Notes under the pieces: model-generated
What the model was told of the DNA's origin: nothing
The model's database searches: none
The model's input: the letters and a program-made list of their open reading frames with translations, nothing else
Part shown: positions 27,041-35,680 of the stretch, in pieces
Layout of the letters: each line of letters begins with the position of its first letter
Numbering within the stretch: the first letter of the stretch is position 1
Translations under genes and position numbers: made by a program
NCBI GenBank assembly: GCA_963665545.2
Contig: CAXXKZ010000004.1
Coordinates: 1,240,001-1,304,000 of the forward strand
From: G963665545 sp963665545
GTDB taxonomy: Bacteria > Pseudomonadota > Gammaproteobacteria > Xanthomonadales > SZUA-36
DNA: 64,000 nucleotides
Direction: 5' to 3'

Positions 27041-28129
27041 TCAAACCTGGTCGTAATCGACGACAACCTTCTCCGAAATCGGGTGAGATTGGCAGGTCAG
27101 AATGTAGCCCTTGTCGATTTCTTCGGCGCGCAATGCCTGATCGAGATCCATGTCCACCTGCCCTTCTTTGAGGTAGGCCCTGCAGGTCGCGCAGACGCCA
27201 CCCTTGCACGAGAAAGGCAAATCGACGCCATTGCGCAACCCGGCATCGAGAATATTTTCGCCGTCTGCATTGAGTTCGAAGCTGTAGGCCCGTCCGCCGG
27301 AAAGCACGGTCACTTCGCTGACCAGACCCTGGTGTTGCTGGGCCCTGGCGTGGTGTTTTTCAACCACCCTCATCGCGTCTTCTGCCGAGGAGCCGAACAA
27401 CTCAAAATGGATATGTTCTTCGGCGATGCCCTCGCCGCGCAAACCGCGTGAGACTTCGGAAATCATCGCTTCGGGGCCGCAGAGGAAAAATTCATCATGC
27501 TGCCGAATCGTAATCAGGCGGTGGTTAAGTTCACCGCCCTTGCGGTTATTGAGGTGGCCACTGAACAGATCCGACTCTTGCTGCTCGCGGCTGAAAATAT
27601 TTACCCAGTGGAAGCGTTGCATGTATCGATTCTTCAGGAAAGACAGCTCATTGTGAAACATCATGCTGGCGGTTCGCTGATTGCCATACAGCAGGGTCAC
27701 GCGGGATCCAGGCTCGCGTTCAAGCACGGTCTTGATGATGGAGAGTACCGGCGTGATGCCGCTGCCGGCGCAAACACACAGGTAGTCGCGCTCGCGCTGC
27801 GGATCAAGTTCCGTGTAGAAATTGCCTTGCGGCGGCATCACGTCGATCACGTCGCCTTTTTTCAACGCCCCGTTGGCCCAACTGGAAAACACTCCGCCCT
27901 CAACATGCTTTATGCCGACGCGCAAAGCGCCGTCGTCCAGTCCGGCACAGATCGAATAGGAGCGCCGGACTTCATCTCCGTTCAAGGCCTGCCTGAGCGT
28001 CAGGTATTGGCCCTGGTGGAAGGCAAAGGTATCCACCAGTTCGTCCGGCAGATCGAAGGTGACAACGACGGCGTTGTCGGTTTCCGCCTCGACGCTGCGC
28101 AGTTGCAAAGGATGAAAATGGCTGCTCAC
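27041..28129 (-). CDS. paaE: Phenylacetyl-CoA epoxidase reductase PaaE
   Basis: 362 residues from GTG 28129, which follows GAGGG and lies 10 bp after the paaD stop; an ATG at 28216 would run into paaD. The ferredoxin-NADP reductase module covers about residues 1-235 (RRSYSICAG for FAD, CAGSGITPVLSIIKTVL and NAD(P)H contact). A plant-type 2Fe-2S domain follows, with PFSCKGGVCATCRAYL and LTCQSHP. It passes electrons from NADPH to the PaaAC oxygenase during ring epoxidation. Confidence 0.95.
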   Translation of the reverse strand: MSSHFHPLQLRSVEAETDNAVVVTFDLPDELVDTFAFHQGQYLTLRQALNGDEVRRSYSICAGLDDGALRVGIKHVEGGVFSSWANGALKKGDVIDVMPPQGNFYTELDPQRERDYLCVCAGSGITPVLSIIKTVLEREPGSRVTLLYGNQRTASMMFHNELSFLKNRYMQRFHWVNIFSREQQESDLFSGHLNNRKGGELNHRLITIRQHDEFFLCGPEAMISEVSRGLRGEGIAEEHIHFELFGSSAEDAMRVVEKHHARAQQHQGLVSEVTVLSGGRAYSFELNADGENILDAGLRNGVDLPFSCKGGVCATCRAYLKEGQVDMDLDQALRAEEIDKGYILTCQSHPISEKVVVDYDQV

Positions 28130-28139
28130 CCGGCGGCCC

Positions 28140-28730
28140 TCAAAAATGTTTGAAATAGTCAAATGGCTCGCTGCAACGGGTGCACTGGTAAAGCGCTTTG
28201 CAGGCGGTGGAGCCAAACTCGCTGATCAGCCGAGTAGCATTGCTGTCACACTGAGGGCAGCGGATTTCGACCTTGCCAGCATCCACTTCGCTGCTGGAGC
28301 CGTGCGGCGGTGCGATACCATAGGCGCGCAATTTTTTGCGTCCCTCGGCCGACATCCAGTCGGTGGTCCAGGCCGGCGACAGGCTGAACTCAATCTTGAC
28401 ATCGGCACAACCGGCTTGCGCCAAAGTAGAGCGAATTGAGTCTTCAATGTCCCCCATCGCCGGGCAACCTGAATAAGTGGGCGTGATGGTCACGACCACC
28501 CGCTCGCCTTCCATCCTGGTGCCACGCAGTATGCCCAGATCACGGATCGTCAATACTGGTATTTCGGGGTCGGTGACCTGGTCCAACAGGCGTTGAATTT
28601 CCTCGGGCGCGGGCGTATTGAGTGTCAGGCGTTCTTTCGGCGCCCGTTTCACCCGTCCCGCGCTCTGCCCCACGCCCTGCCCCACGCCCGGCCCCACGCC
28701 CGGCATTGGGTTGGCCGCGACCGGGTTCAC
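28140..28730 (-). CDS. paaD: PaaD, phenylacetyl-CoA epoxidase assembly/maturation protein
   Basis: 196 residues from GTG 28730, just after the paaC stop; ATG 28706 is an alternative. The MIP18/DUF59 domain includes TPTYSGCPAMGDIEDSI, and the C-terminal zinc ribbon has CPQC and CTRC pairs. PaaD is thought to help build the metal centre of the epoxidase. The first 25 residues hold a Gly-Val-Gly repeat encoded by three 12-bp units (28667-28702), not part of the usual family and possibly a recent expansion. Confidence 0.9.
   Translation of the reverse strand: MNPVAANPMPGVGPGVGQGVGQSAGRVKRAPKERLTLNTPAPEEIQRLLDQVTDPEIPVLTIRDLGILRGTRMEGERVVVTITPTYSGCPAMGDIEDSIRSTLAQAGCADVKIEFSLSPAWTTDWMSAEGRKKLRAYGIAPPHGSSSEVDAGKVEIRCPQCDSNATRLISEFGSTACKALYQCTRCSEPFDYFKHF
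28667..28702 (-). repeat. 12-bp tandem array in paaD
   Basis: Three contiguous units on the plus strand, GCCCCACGCCCT then GCCCCACGCCCG twice. They code for the Gly-Val-Gly-rich N-terminus of PaaD. Confidence 0.85.
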
Positions 28731-28734
28731 AGGC

Positions 28735-29586
28735 TCACCACTGCAGGCCCGGATAGGCGCGTTGCATGAATTGCATTTCCGACAGCAGAAAACCCAGGTG
28801 CTCGGTATGCTTGCCGTCGCGGCCGCCACTGATCGACCAGTCGCCCTCGGGTATCGACAGGGTCGCCTCGGTCAGGACGGCGTGCACTTCTTCATCCCAG
28901 GCCGTTTTGAGAGCGGTCCGGTCAACCGCAATGCCATCTGCGGCGAGGCGTTCTTCATCGGCAGGCATCTCGAAAAACTCGGGCACATAACCCCACAGGC
29001 TATCCACTGCAGACTGGATGCGTGCATGACTCTCTGGCGTGCCGTCCCCAAGGCGCAACACCCAGTCCCGACTGCGGCGCAGGTGGTAGCGGCTTTCCTT
29101 GACGGCCTTGGTGGCAATCGCGGCCAAGGTTTCGTCGCCGGATTGTGTCAGCGCCTGCTGGAACAGATTGTCGAACGCATCAAGCAGGTATTGCCGTGCA
29201 ATGGTATGGGCGAAGTCGCCGATTGGCAGCTCACAAATCAACAGATTGCGGTAATCGCGGCAGTCCCGCAGGAAGGCCAGGTCATCCTCGGTTCTTGCTT
29301 CGCCTTCGCACGCCGCGGCATAGCTGTAAAACATTCGCGCGCGGCCGACGAAATCCAGCGCCACGTTGGTCAACGCCAGGTCTTCTTCCAGGAATGGCGC
29401 ATGGGACGACCACTCGGACAGGCGATGTCCAATGGTTAGTGCATCATCCCCCAGGGCAATCGCGTAATTGACCAGGTCTTCATTACGCCCGGGTTGTGCG
29501 CCGGATTGGGCCCCGGATTGGGCCCCGGATTGGGCACTGGGTTGTGCGCCGGGTTGGGTGCTGCAATGGGAAATATCTTCAGACAT
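28735..29586 (-). CDS. paaC: Phenylacetyl-CoA epoxidase subunit PaaC
   Basis: 283 residues. After a low-complexity start (QPGAQPSAQSGAQ) the PaaC fold is clear: EDLVNYAIALGDDALTIGHR, EEDLALTNVALDFVGRAR, RDCRDYRNLLICELPIGDFA and EEVHAVLTEATL. PaaC is the structural, non-catalytic partner of PaaA in the PaaABCE oxygenase that makes the 1,2-epoxide of phenylacetyl-CoA. The extra N-terminal repeat comes from six 12-bp units (29491-29562) and is unusual. Spacing is 40 bp after paaB. Confidence 0.95.
   Translation of the reverse strand: MSEDISHCSTQPGAQPSAQSGAQSGAQSGAQPGRNEDLVNYAIALGDDALTIGHRLSEWSSHAPFLEEDLALTNVALDFVGRARMFYSYAAACEGEARTEDDLAFLRDCRDYRNLLICELPIGDFAHTIARQYLLDAFDNLFQQALTQSGDETLAAIATKAVKESRYHLRRSRDWVLRLGDGTPESHARIQSAVDSLWGYVPEFFEMPADEERLAADGIAVDRTALKTAWDEEVHAVLTEATLSIPEGDWSISGGRDGKHTEHLGFLLSEMQFMQRAYPGLQW
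29491..29562 (+). repeat. 12-bp tandem array in the start of paaC
   Basis: Six contiguous units on the plus strand with consensus GGRTTGKGCNCC (for example GGATTGGGCCCC twice in a row). They code in frame for the Gly/Ala/Gln repeat of PaaC. A near-identical unit occurs at 62180-62215. Confidence 0.9.
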
Positions 29587-29626
29587 CGTGTTGGGTCCTG
29601 ATTGCGCCGCTGGCCTGAGCGGCTCC

Positions 29627-29914
29627 TCACATGTTTTTCAGTTCTTCCGGCAATTCGTAGTGCGTGGCGTGCCGGTAGGGCTTGTCGTCCATGGGGTCGT
29701 AAAATGATGCCACGTCGCTCTCCTGGGAGGCGATGATGTCACCGGATTTCACCACCCAGATGCTGACGCCTTCGCTGCGGCGCAGATAGACATCGCGAGC
29801 ATACGCCAGGGCCTGCTCGTGGTCCTCGGCGTGGAGGCTGCCGACATGGCGATGATCAAGGCCGCGCTTGGAGCGTATAAACACCTCAAACAAAGGTAGG
29901 CTTCTGTTACTCAC
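29627..29914 (-). CDS. paaB: Phenylacetyl-CoA epoxidase subunit PaaB
   Basis: 95 residues, the full usual length. It starts PLFEVFIRSKRGLDHRHVGSLHA and continues ALAYARDVYLRRSEGVSIWVV, both PaaB signatures. PaaB is the small bridging subunit of the PaaABCE epoxidase. It lies between paaA (39 bp) and paaC (40 bp). Confidence 0.96.
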   Translation of the reverse strand: MSNRSLPLFEVFIRSKRGLDHRHVGSLHAEDHEQALAYARDVYLRRSEGVSIWVVKSGDIIASQESDVASFYDPMDDKPYRHATHYELPEELKNM

Positions 29915-29953
29915 CGGGACTCTCTCCTGCTCATGTGTCGATGTGGCGCATGC

Positions 29954-30910
29954 TCACGCTACCCTGGCGACCTTTCTGGCACGCCGTTTATCATCGTAAG
30001 CGTGCATCGCTTCACGCACCCACTGGCCGTTTTCGTGGGCCTGGGTATGGTGCGCGAGTCGCTGCCGGTTGCAGGGGCCATTGCCAGAGATCACCTGCAT
30101 AAATTCATCCCAGTCAATCTCACCAAAATCGTAGGCGCCGCGTTCTTCATTCCACTTCAGATCGGGATCAGGGACGCTCAGGCCGATCAGCTCCGCCTGG
30201 GGGATGGTCTGATCGATGAATCGCTGTCTGAGCGTATCGTTGCTCTCACGCTTGAGTTTCCATTGCATGGATTTGGCGCTGTGGGCCGACTCCGCATCGT
30301 GCGGGCCGAACATCATCAGCGAGGGCCACCACCAGCGGTCAATGGCGTCCTGGGCCATGGCTTGTTGCTCCGGGCTGCCCTGGGCCAGCACCATCATGAT
30401 CTGGTAACCCTGGCGCTGATGGAAACTCTCTTCCTTGCAGATTCTGATCATGGCACGTGAGTAGGGGCCGTACGAAGTCCGCTGCAACGACACCTGGTTG
30501 ACGATGGCCGCGCCGTCCACCAGCCAGCCGATGGCGCCGACATCCGCCCAGGTCAGGGTGGGATAGTTGAATATCGAGGCGTACTTGGCCTTGCCCTGGT
30601 GCAGCGCTTCGAGCATGTCCTCCCTTGAGGTACCCAGCGTTTCAGCCGCGCTGTAGAGATACAGGCCGTGGCCACCTTCGTCCTGCACCTTGGCCATCAA
30701 TATGGCCTTGCGATGCAGGGTCGGCGCGCGGGTTATCCAGTTGCCCTCCGGCTGCATGCCGATGACTTCGGAGTGTGCATGCTGCGACATCTGGCGCAGC
30801 ACCGTTTTGCGGAATGCGTCCGGCATCCAGTCCTTGGGCTCAATGCGGCTGTCGTTGGCCACTTTCTCGTCGAAGGCCGCCTGGAGTGATTCGTTTGCTT
30901 GTTCAGACAT
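29954..30910 (-). CDS. paaA: Phenylacetyl-CoA epoxidase catalytic subunit PaaA
   Basis: 318 residues. Diiron-carboxylate motifs are visible in KVQDEGGHGLYLYSAAE and RICKEESFHQRQGYQIMM. The substrate-pocket region RTSYGPYSRAM and WWWPSLMMFGP are strongly conserved in PaaA. It inserts one oxygen atom into the ring of phenylacetyl-CoA, the first committed step of aerobic phenylacetate breakdown. It has its own upstream region with a palindrome (30931-30970), so the paaABCDEX block may start here. Confidence 0.97.
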   Translation of the reverse strand: MSEQANESLQAAFDEKVANDSRIEPKDWMPDAFRKTVLRQMSQHAHSEVIGMQPEGNWITRAPTLHRKAILMAKVQDEGGHGLYLYSAAETLGTSREDMLEALHQGKAKYASIFNYPTLTWADVGAIGWLVDGAAIVNQVSLQRTSYGPYSRAMIRICKEESFHQRQGYQIMMVLAQGSPEQQAMAQDAIDRWWWPSLMMFGPHDAESAHSAKSMQWKLKRESNDTLRQRFIDQTIPQAELIGLSVPDPDLKWNEERGAYDFGEIDWDEFMQVISGNGPCNRQRLAHHTQAHENGQWVREAMHAYDDKRRARKVARVA

Positions 30911-30930
30911 GCTGTTCAGCCTTTACAAAT

Positions 30931-30970
30931 TGATACATAAATAGCCTAGAGTAACGACATTATTGTATCA
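30931..30970. promoter_or_regulatory. Candidate PaaX operator upstream of paaA
   Basis: Perfect inverted half-sites TGATACA (30931-30937) and TGTATCA (30964-30970), 26 bp apart, centre to centre 33 bp or about three helical turns, start 21 bp upstream of the paaA ATG. The wide spacing and TGAT/ATCA arms recall PaaX sites known in E. coli (from memory). Assignment to PaaX is inference. Confidence 0.5.
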
Positions 30971-30992
30971 CTTAAGCTGTCGCGAATAAAGC

Positions 30993-32198
30993 TCACACAC
31001 GCTCCAGAATGATCGCAATGCCCTGCCCCACGCCGATGCACATGGTGCACAAGGCATAGCGGCCGTGGCTGCGCTGCAACTGGTAAACGGCGGTTGCAAC
31101 GAGCCGTGCGCCGCTCATGCCCAGCGGATGCCCCAATGCAATTGCGCCACCGTTGGGATTAACCTGCTCGGCATCGTCAGGCAAGCCCAATTGACGCAGA
31201 CAGGCGAGTGATTGAGCCGCGAATGCTTCATTCAGCTCGATGACGTCCATGACCTCAATGTCAAGCCCGGCAATTTCAAGTGCCTTGTGGGTGGCAGGCA
31301 CCGGTCCGATGCCCATGATGCGAGGCGCCACGCCGGCGGTGGCCATGGCCACGACACGCGCCCTGGGTTCCAGGCCGTGTTTGGCGGCTGCGGCTTCCGA
31401 GGACAGCAACAATGCGGCAGAGCCATCATTGATGCCCGACGCATTGCCCGCGGTAACGGTGCCGTTGTCTCGAAACGGCGTGGGCAGTTTTGCCAACGCT
31501 TCGAGGGTCGTCCCGGGCCGCAAGTGCTCGTCCGCGTCCACGATCAACGGCTCCTGCTTTCTGCGCGGCACTGCAACCGGAGTGATTTCTTCCCCGAATA
31601 TGCCTGCCTGCTGGGCGGCGGCTGCCCGCATCTGGCTGCGCAAGGCGAAGGCGTCCTGATCTTCACGGCTGATTGCAAAATCTTCGGCGACGTTTTCAGC
31701 GGTCTCGGGCATTGAGTCCACACCATATTGCGCCTTCATGGCGCGATTGATGAAACGCCAACCCATGGTGGTATCGAACACTTCCGCTCTGCGACTGAAG
31801 GCGGCCGTGGCCTTGCCCGTCACGAATGGCGCTCGACTCATTGATTCCACGCCCCCGGCCAGCATCAAGGCGGCCTCCCCGCAACGAATGGCCCGGGCGG
31901 CCGATCCGATCGCATCCATGCCCGAACCGCACAGCCGATTAAGCGTCAGCCCGCCGGTGGTTTCCGGCAGGCCCGCCAGCAGCGCGCTCATTCGCGCCAC
32001 GTTGCGGTTGTCTTCTCCCGCCTGGTTGGCACAGCCGAAATAGACATCGTCGACTTGCGTCCAGTCAACAGCGCTATTGCGCTCCTGGATGGCACGCAGT
32101 GAAGCCGCGCCGAGGTCATCGGCCCGCACGGCCGACAGGGAACCGCCGTAGCGCCCGATGGGTGTGCGCACGGCATCACAAATGAATGCTTCGGTCAT
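30993..32198 (-). CDS. paaJ: 3-oxoadipyl-CoA thiolase PaaJ
   Basis: 401 residues from ATG 32198, chosen because TCAGGAGACGAC precedes it. Thiolase motifs are complete: the nucleophile Cys in LNRLCGSGMDAIG, NEAFAAQSLAC, NPNGGAIALGHPLGMSGAR and the final CTMCIGVGQG. It releases acetyl-CoA from 3-oxoadipyl-CoA (and, in the paa pathway, also acts on 3-oxo-5,6-dehydrosuberyl-CoA). PcaF is a very close homologue, but the paa context favours PaaJ. Confidence 0.92.
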   Translation of the reverse strand: MTEAFICDAVRTPIGRYGGSLSAVRADDLGAASLRAIQERNSAVDWTQVDDVYFGCANQAGEDNRNVARMSALLAGLPETTGGLTLNRLCGSGMDAIGSAARAIRCGEAALMLAGGVESMSRAPFVTGKATAAFSRRAEVFDTTMGWRFINRAMKAQYGVDSMPETAENVAEDFAISREDQDAFALRSQMRAAAAQQAGIFGEEITPVAVPRRKQEPLIVDADEHLRPGTTLEALAKLPTPFRDNGTVTAGNASGINDGSAALLLSSEAAAAKHGLEPRARVVAMATAGVAPRIMGIGPVPATHKALEIAGLDIEVMDVIELNEAFAAQSLACLRQLGLPDDAEQVNPNGGAIALGHPLGMSGARLVATAVYQLQRSHGRYALCTMCIGVGQGIAIILERV

Positions 32199-32214
32199 GT
32201 CGTCTCCTGAATTC

Positions 32215-32679
32215 CTATTCTTCGATGAGGGGCTTGCCCAGGGAAGATGACCTGCCCCTGAGATGGGCCACAACTTTGCCACCCTGTTGGGTCACTGTCA
32301 CGTCGAACAGGCCTGTTCTGCGGGTCAGGCTGCGCTCCTCAGCCACAGCCGTCAGTACATCGCCCAGCAACGCCGGTCGCACGAAGTCTATGGCGCAATT
32401 CATCGCCACCGATGACTCATTGCGTGAATTGCAGGCAAACGCAAAGGCCGAATCGGCCAGGGTGAAAATCAGCCCGCCATGACAGATCTGGTGCCCGTTA
32501 ACCATGTCCTCGCGCACCGCCATGTTGACCTCGGCGCGGCCTGCTGTAACCTCGACAATTTCCATGCCCAGCCTTTGCGATGCAATGTCAGCGGACCACA
32601 GCACTTCGACGCAACGTCGCGCCAGCGCATCTTCTGGTCCGGTCTCAGCCAGGTGCGGGCCTTGGCGCCCCTCACTCAC
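32215..32679 (-). CDS. paaI: Hotdog-fold hydroxyphenylacetyl-CoA thioesterase PaaI
   Basis: 154 residues from GTG 32679, which overlaps the paaG stop by 8 bp; the longer reading to 32841 lies inside paaG. The hotdog thioesterase motif NGHQICHGGLIFTLADSAF contains the PaaI catalytic Asn/Gly/Asp region. PaaI hydrolyses stray CoA esters of the pathway, preventing CoA trapping. The start assignment is less certain than the function. Confidence 0.88.
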   Translation of the reverse strand: MSEGRQGPHLAETGPEDALARRCVEVLWSADIASQRLGMEIVEVTAGRAEVNMAVREDMVNGHQICHGGLIFTLADSAFAFACNSRNESSVAMNCAIDFVRPALLGDVLTAVAEERSLTRRTGLFDVTVTQQGGKVVAHLRGRSSSLGKPLIEE

Positions 32680-33463
32680 CCTTAAATACCGCTGCGCGTT
32701 TGGCCAGGAATGCCGCGACGCCTTCCTGGTAATCGTGGCTGTGTCCGAGTTCCTGCATGGTGTCGCGCTCAAGGTCCAGTTGCTGGTCGAGGCTGTTGCT
32801 GGTGGACGCGGCAAGCAGTTGCTTGATCTTGCCCAGGCCACGGGTGGGCTGGGTCGCCAGGTGCGCGGCCAACTTCCGGGCCTCGACCATCAGCTGATCA
32901 TCATCGACACACTTCCAGATCATGCCCCAGGCTTCAGCCTTTTCGGCGGGCAGCTTGTCGCCCAGCATGGCCAGTCCTCGAGCGCGCGGCAGTCCCACCG
33001 CGCGCGGCAGATTCCAGCTGCCGCCTGAGTCGGGCACCAGGCCAATCTTGCAAAACACCTGGATAAAGCTGGCCGAACGCGCAGCCAAAACGATGTCGCA
33101 TGCCAGGGCCAGGCTGGCGCCAGCGCCCGCGGCAACGCCGTTGACCGCGCAGACAACCGGCTTGGGTAATTTCATGATGCTGCGAATCAGCGGGTTGTAA
33201 TTTTTGTCCACCGACTCGCCAAGGTTGGGCGGACCGGCGTCTGCCGTCACCGTGCGGTCACCCAGGTCCTGGCCGGCGCAGAATCCACGGCCGTTGGCGG
33301 TCAACAACAGGCAGCGCACCGCCGAATCCTCAGTCACCTGCCGCATGGCCTGGCGGACTTCTTCATGCATTTCTGAGTTGAAGCTGTTCAATGAATCCGG
33401 CCGGTTCAGGGTCAAGGTGGCGACCCCGGCGTCAATGTTGAATTCGATGGCGTTGTAGCTCAT
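32672..33463 (-). CDS. paaG: PaaG, epoxide isomerase (1,2-epoxyphenylacetyl-CoA isomerase)
   Basis: 263 residues from ATG 33463; ATG 33475 adds four residues and is equally possible. Crotonase fold: GRGFCAGQDLGDR for the first oxyanion loop and NGVAAGAGASLALACDIVLA for the second, then LVPDSGGSWNLPRAVG. PaaG turns the epoxide into an oxepin-CoA, the ring expansion that makes later hydrolytic cleavage possible. A second crotonase (PaaF) is not present in the window. Confidence 0.92.
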   Translation of the reverse strand: MSYNAIEFNIDAGVATLTLNRPDSLNSFNSEMHEEVRQAMRQVTEDSAVRCLLLTANGRGFCAGQDLGDRTVTADAGPPNLGESVDKNYNPLIRSIMKLPKPVVCAVNGVAAGAGASLALACDIVLAARSASFIQVFCKIGLVPDSGGSWNLPRAVGLPRARGLAMLGDKLPAEKAEAWGMIWKCVDDDQLMVEARKLAAHLATQPTRGLGKIKQLLAASTSNSLDQQLDLERDTMQELGHSHDYQEGVAAFLAKRAAVFKGE

Positions 33464-33520
33464 GTGATTTCTCATGTGGAGATGTTTGCTTGTCTGCGTT
33501 CAATGTTGGGCGGGCAGGAT

Positions 33521-35575
33521 TCATCCATCGCGGAGCTGCACCAGCGTCAAAATGTTGTAAACGGCGACCGGATCCGAGTGTTGGTTGGTGACTTCCACGT
33601 CCCAGACCACCACACCGGTTGCATGCGCTTCGTCCGGACGCTTTTGCTTGGCGATTTTCTGCTTGGCTGTCAGCCGCACCTGGATGGTGTCTCCGATTCC
33701 CACCGGTTCAACGAACCGCAGGTTTTCCAGGCCGTAGTTGGCCAACACCGGCCCAGGGGCCGGATCGACGAACATGCCCGCGGCGGCGGAAATTACAAAA
33801 TAACCATGCGCCACTCGCTTACCAAACAGAGAATCGGCCGCCGCCGTCTCATCAAAGTGGGCGTAGAAATGATCACCGGAGATGCAGCCAAAATTGACAA
33901 TGTCGGCTTCGGTCACCGTGCGGCGGTGGGTGATCAGCGTTTCGCCGATTTGTAATTCCTCGAAATACTTTCGGAATGGATGCACCGTGTCGGTAATATG
34001 CGCCGAGCCCGGATTGTACTGGCGCGTGATGGCCGTCATCATGGTCGGTGAGCCCTGCAGCGCAGTGCGTTGCATATAGTGCTTGATTGCCCGGCTGCCA
34101 CCGAGTTCTTCGCCACCCCCAGCGCGCCCTGGGCCACCGTGAACCAACGGCGCCAGTGGGGAGCCGTGGCCGGTTGATTCGGCGGAGCATTCTTCATTCA
34201 ACACCAGGATGCGGCCATGATAGGCGGCGGTACCGAGCACAATAGCAGCCGCTTCTTCAGCATTGTCGGTCACTATTGACCCCACCAGGCTGCCTCGGCC
34301 CAGCTTGGCCAGGGCAATGGCTTCGTCGGTATCCTCGTAAGGCATGAGTGTGCTGACCGGGCCGAAAGCCTCTATGGTATGGGGCTCTGCGGTGTCAAAC
34401 GGGGTGTCACAATAGAGCAGTGTCGGTGGAAAAAAGGCGCCCTGCTCGCGATCCGCCCCGATCACTTCGAAATCACGCTCGCCACCGTGGATCACCTCGC
34501 AGCCCGATTGCAGTTGTTCAACTGCAGCCCAAACATCTTCACGTTGATCGGTGCCCACCAGCGCGCCCATGCGCACGCCTTCCACTGCCGGGTCACCTAC
34601 TTTGGTTGCAGCCAGGCGCTGGGTCAGCGCCGCAGTGACCGCATCCACCTGCTGGCGCGGCACGATGGCGCGACGGATGGCGGTACATTTCTGACCGGCC
34701 TTGACGGTCATCTCCTGCGCCACGCCCTTGATGAAGAGTTTGAACTCGGCGCTTCCCGGCGCCACGTCCGCCCCGAGGATGGAGTAATTCAGCGAATCGG
34801 CCTCCATGTTGAAGGGTATGCTGTTGGCGATGATATTGGGATGCGCTTTGAGCATTCTTCCGGTCGAGGCTGAGCCGGTGAACGTGACGCTGTCCTGTTC
34901 GTTGAGGTGATCGAGCAGGTCGCCTACGCTGCCGCAGATCAATTGTATGGACCCTTCAGGAAATATATCCGCGGCAATGATTTCACGCACCATGGCCTCG
35001 GTCAGGTAGCTGGACACCGTGGCCGGCTTGACCACCACAGGTACCCCGGCAATCAAGCTGGGTGCAATCTTTTCCAGCATGCCCCAGCAAGGGAAGTTAA
35101 ACGCGTTGATATGTACCGACACCCCTTCTTTGGGTACCAGCACATGCCGACCGATGAAGCTGCCCTTGGCGGAGAGTTTCTCGACTTCCCCTTCAACGGC
35201 AAAAGGTTCATTGGGTAATTCGCGGCGGGCTATGCCTGAAAAACCAAATGCGGTGCCGATGCCGCCTTCAATGTCGACCCATCCGTCCGCCCAGGTTGCG
35301 CCGGTCTTGGCCGAAATCTCGTAGAACTTTTCTTTCTGACCCATCAAATGCTTGGCCAGCGCCTTGAGCATATTGGCCCGGTCATGCAGGGTGGACGCGC
35401 GCAGCTTGGCACCGCTAAGCCGGCCATAGCGGAGGACATCCGCAAAATCGATTCCCGCACTGCTGACGCGTCCGATCGCCTCGCCATTGATTGCATTGCG
35501 AACTTCTACGCCATCATCGCTGCCATCAGCGGCGCCGGCGTGCCAGGAACCGCAAACATAACTTTCAATACTCAT
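33521..35575 (-). CDS. paaZ: PaaZ, bifunctional oxepin-CoA hydrolase / semialdehyde dehydrogenase
   Basis: 684 residues, the full two-domain length. The N-terminal aldehyde dehydrogenase (1-~520) has Glu in NMEADSLN and the nucleophile Cys in AGQKCTAIRRA. The C-terminal MaoC-type hydratase domain carries CISGDHFYAHFDE, with the catalytic Asp/His pair. PaaZ opens the oxepin ring and oxidises the resulting aldehyde to 3-oxo-5,6-dehydrosuberyl-CoA. It is preceded by 105 bp that may hold its own promoter, including a GAATCTGATTC palindrome at 35672-35682. Confidence 0.96.
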   Translation of the reverse strand: MSIESYVCGSWHAGAADGSDDGVEVRNAINGEAIGRVSSAGIDFADVLRYGRLSGAKLRASTLHDRANMLKALAKHLMGQKEKFYEISAKTGATWADGWVDIEGGIGTAFGFSGIARRELPNEPFAVEGEVEKLSAKGSFIGRHVLVPKEGVSVHINAFNFPCWGMLEKIAPSLIAGVPVVVKPATVSSYLTEAMVREIIAADIFPEGSIQLICGSVGDLLDHLNEQDSVTFTGSASTGRMLKAHPNIIANSIPFNMEADSLNYSILGADVAPGSAEFKLFIKGVAQEMTVKAGQKCTAIRRAIVPRQQVDAVTAALTQRLAATKVGDPAVEGVRMGALVGTDQREDVWAAVEQLQSGCEVIHGGERDFEVIGADREQGAFFPPTLLYCDTPFDTAEPHTIEAFGPVSTLMPYEDTDEAIALAKLGRGSLVGSIVTDNAEEAAAIVLGTAAYHGRILVLNEECSAESTGHGSPLAPLVHGGPGRAGGGEELGGSRAIKHYMQRTALQGSPTMMTAITRQYNPGSAHITDTVHPFRKYFEELQIGETLITHRRTVTEADIVNFGCISGDHFYAHFDETAAADSLFGKRVAHGYFVISAAAGMFVDPAPGPVLANYGLENLRFVEPVGIGDTIQVRLTAKQKIAKQKRPDEAHATGVVVWDVEVTNQHSDPVAVYNILTLVQLRDG

Positions 35576-35680
35576 TCAGTTTCTCCAGAATTCGGGCAGG
35601 CAACGATGTCGCCGGACAAGACGCAATAGGATACAAAAAACGCAGCCAACCGCAAATACTTGTGGTTGTACGAATCTGAT

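Noticed and set aside
28618..29439. A plus-strand frame with Pro-Gly-rich start, antisense to paaC and paaD
   Set aside because: The Pro-Gly pattern is just the complement of the 12-bp arrays; no domain and no ribosome site.
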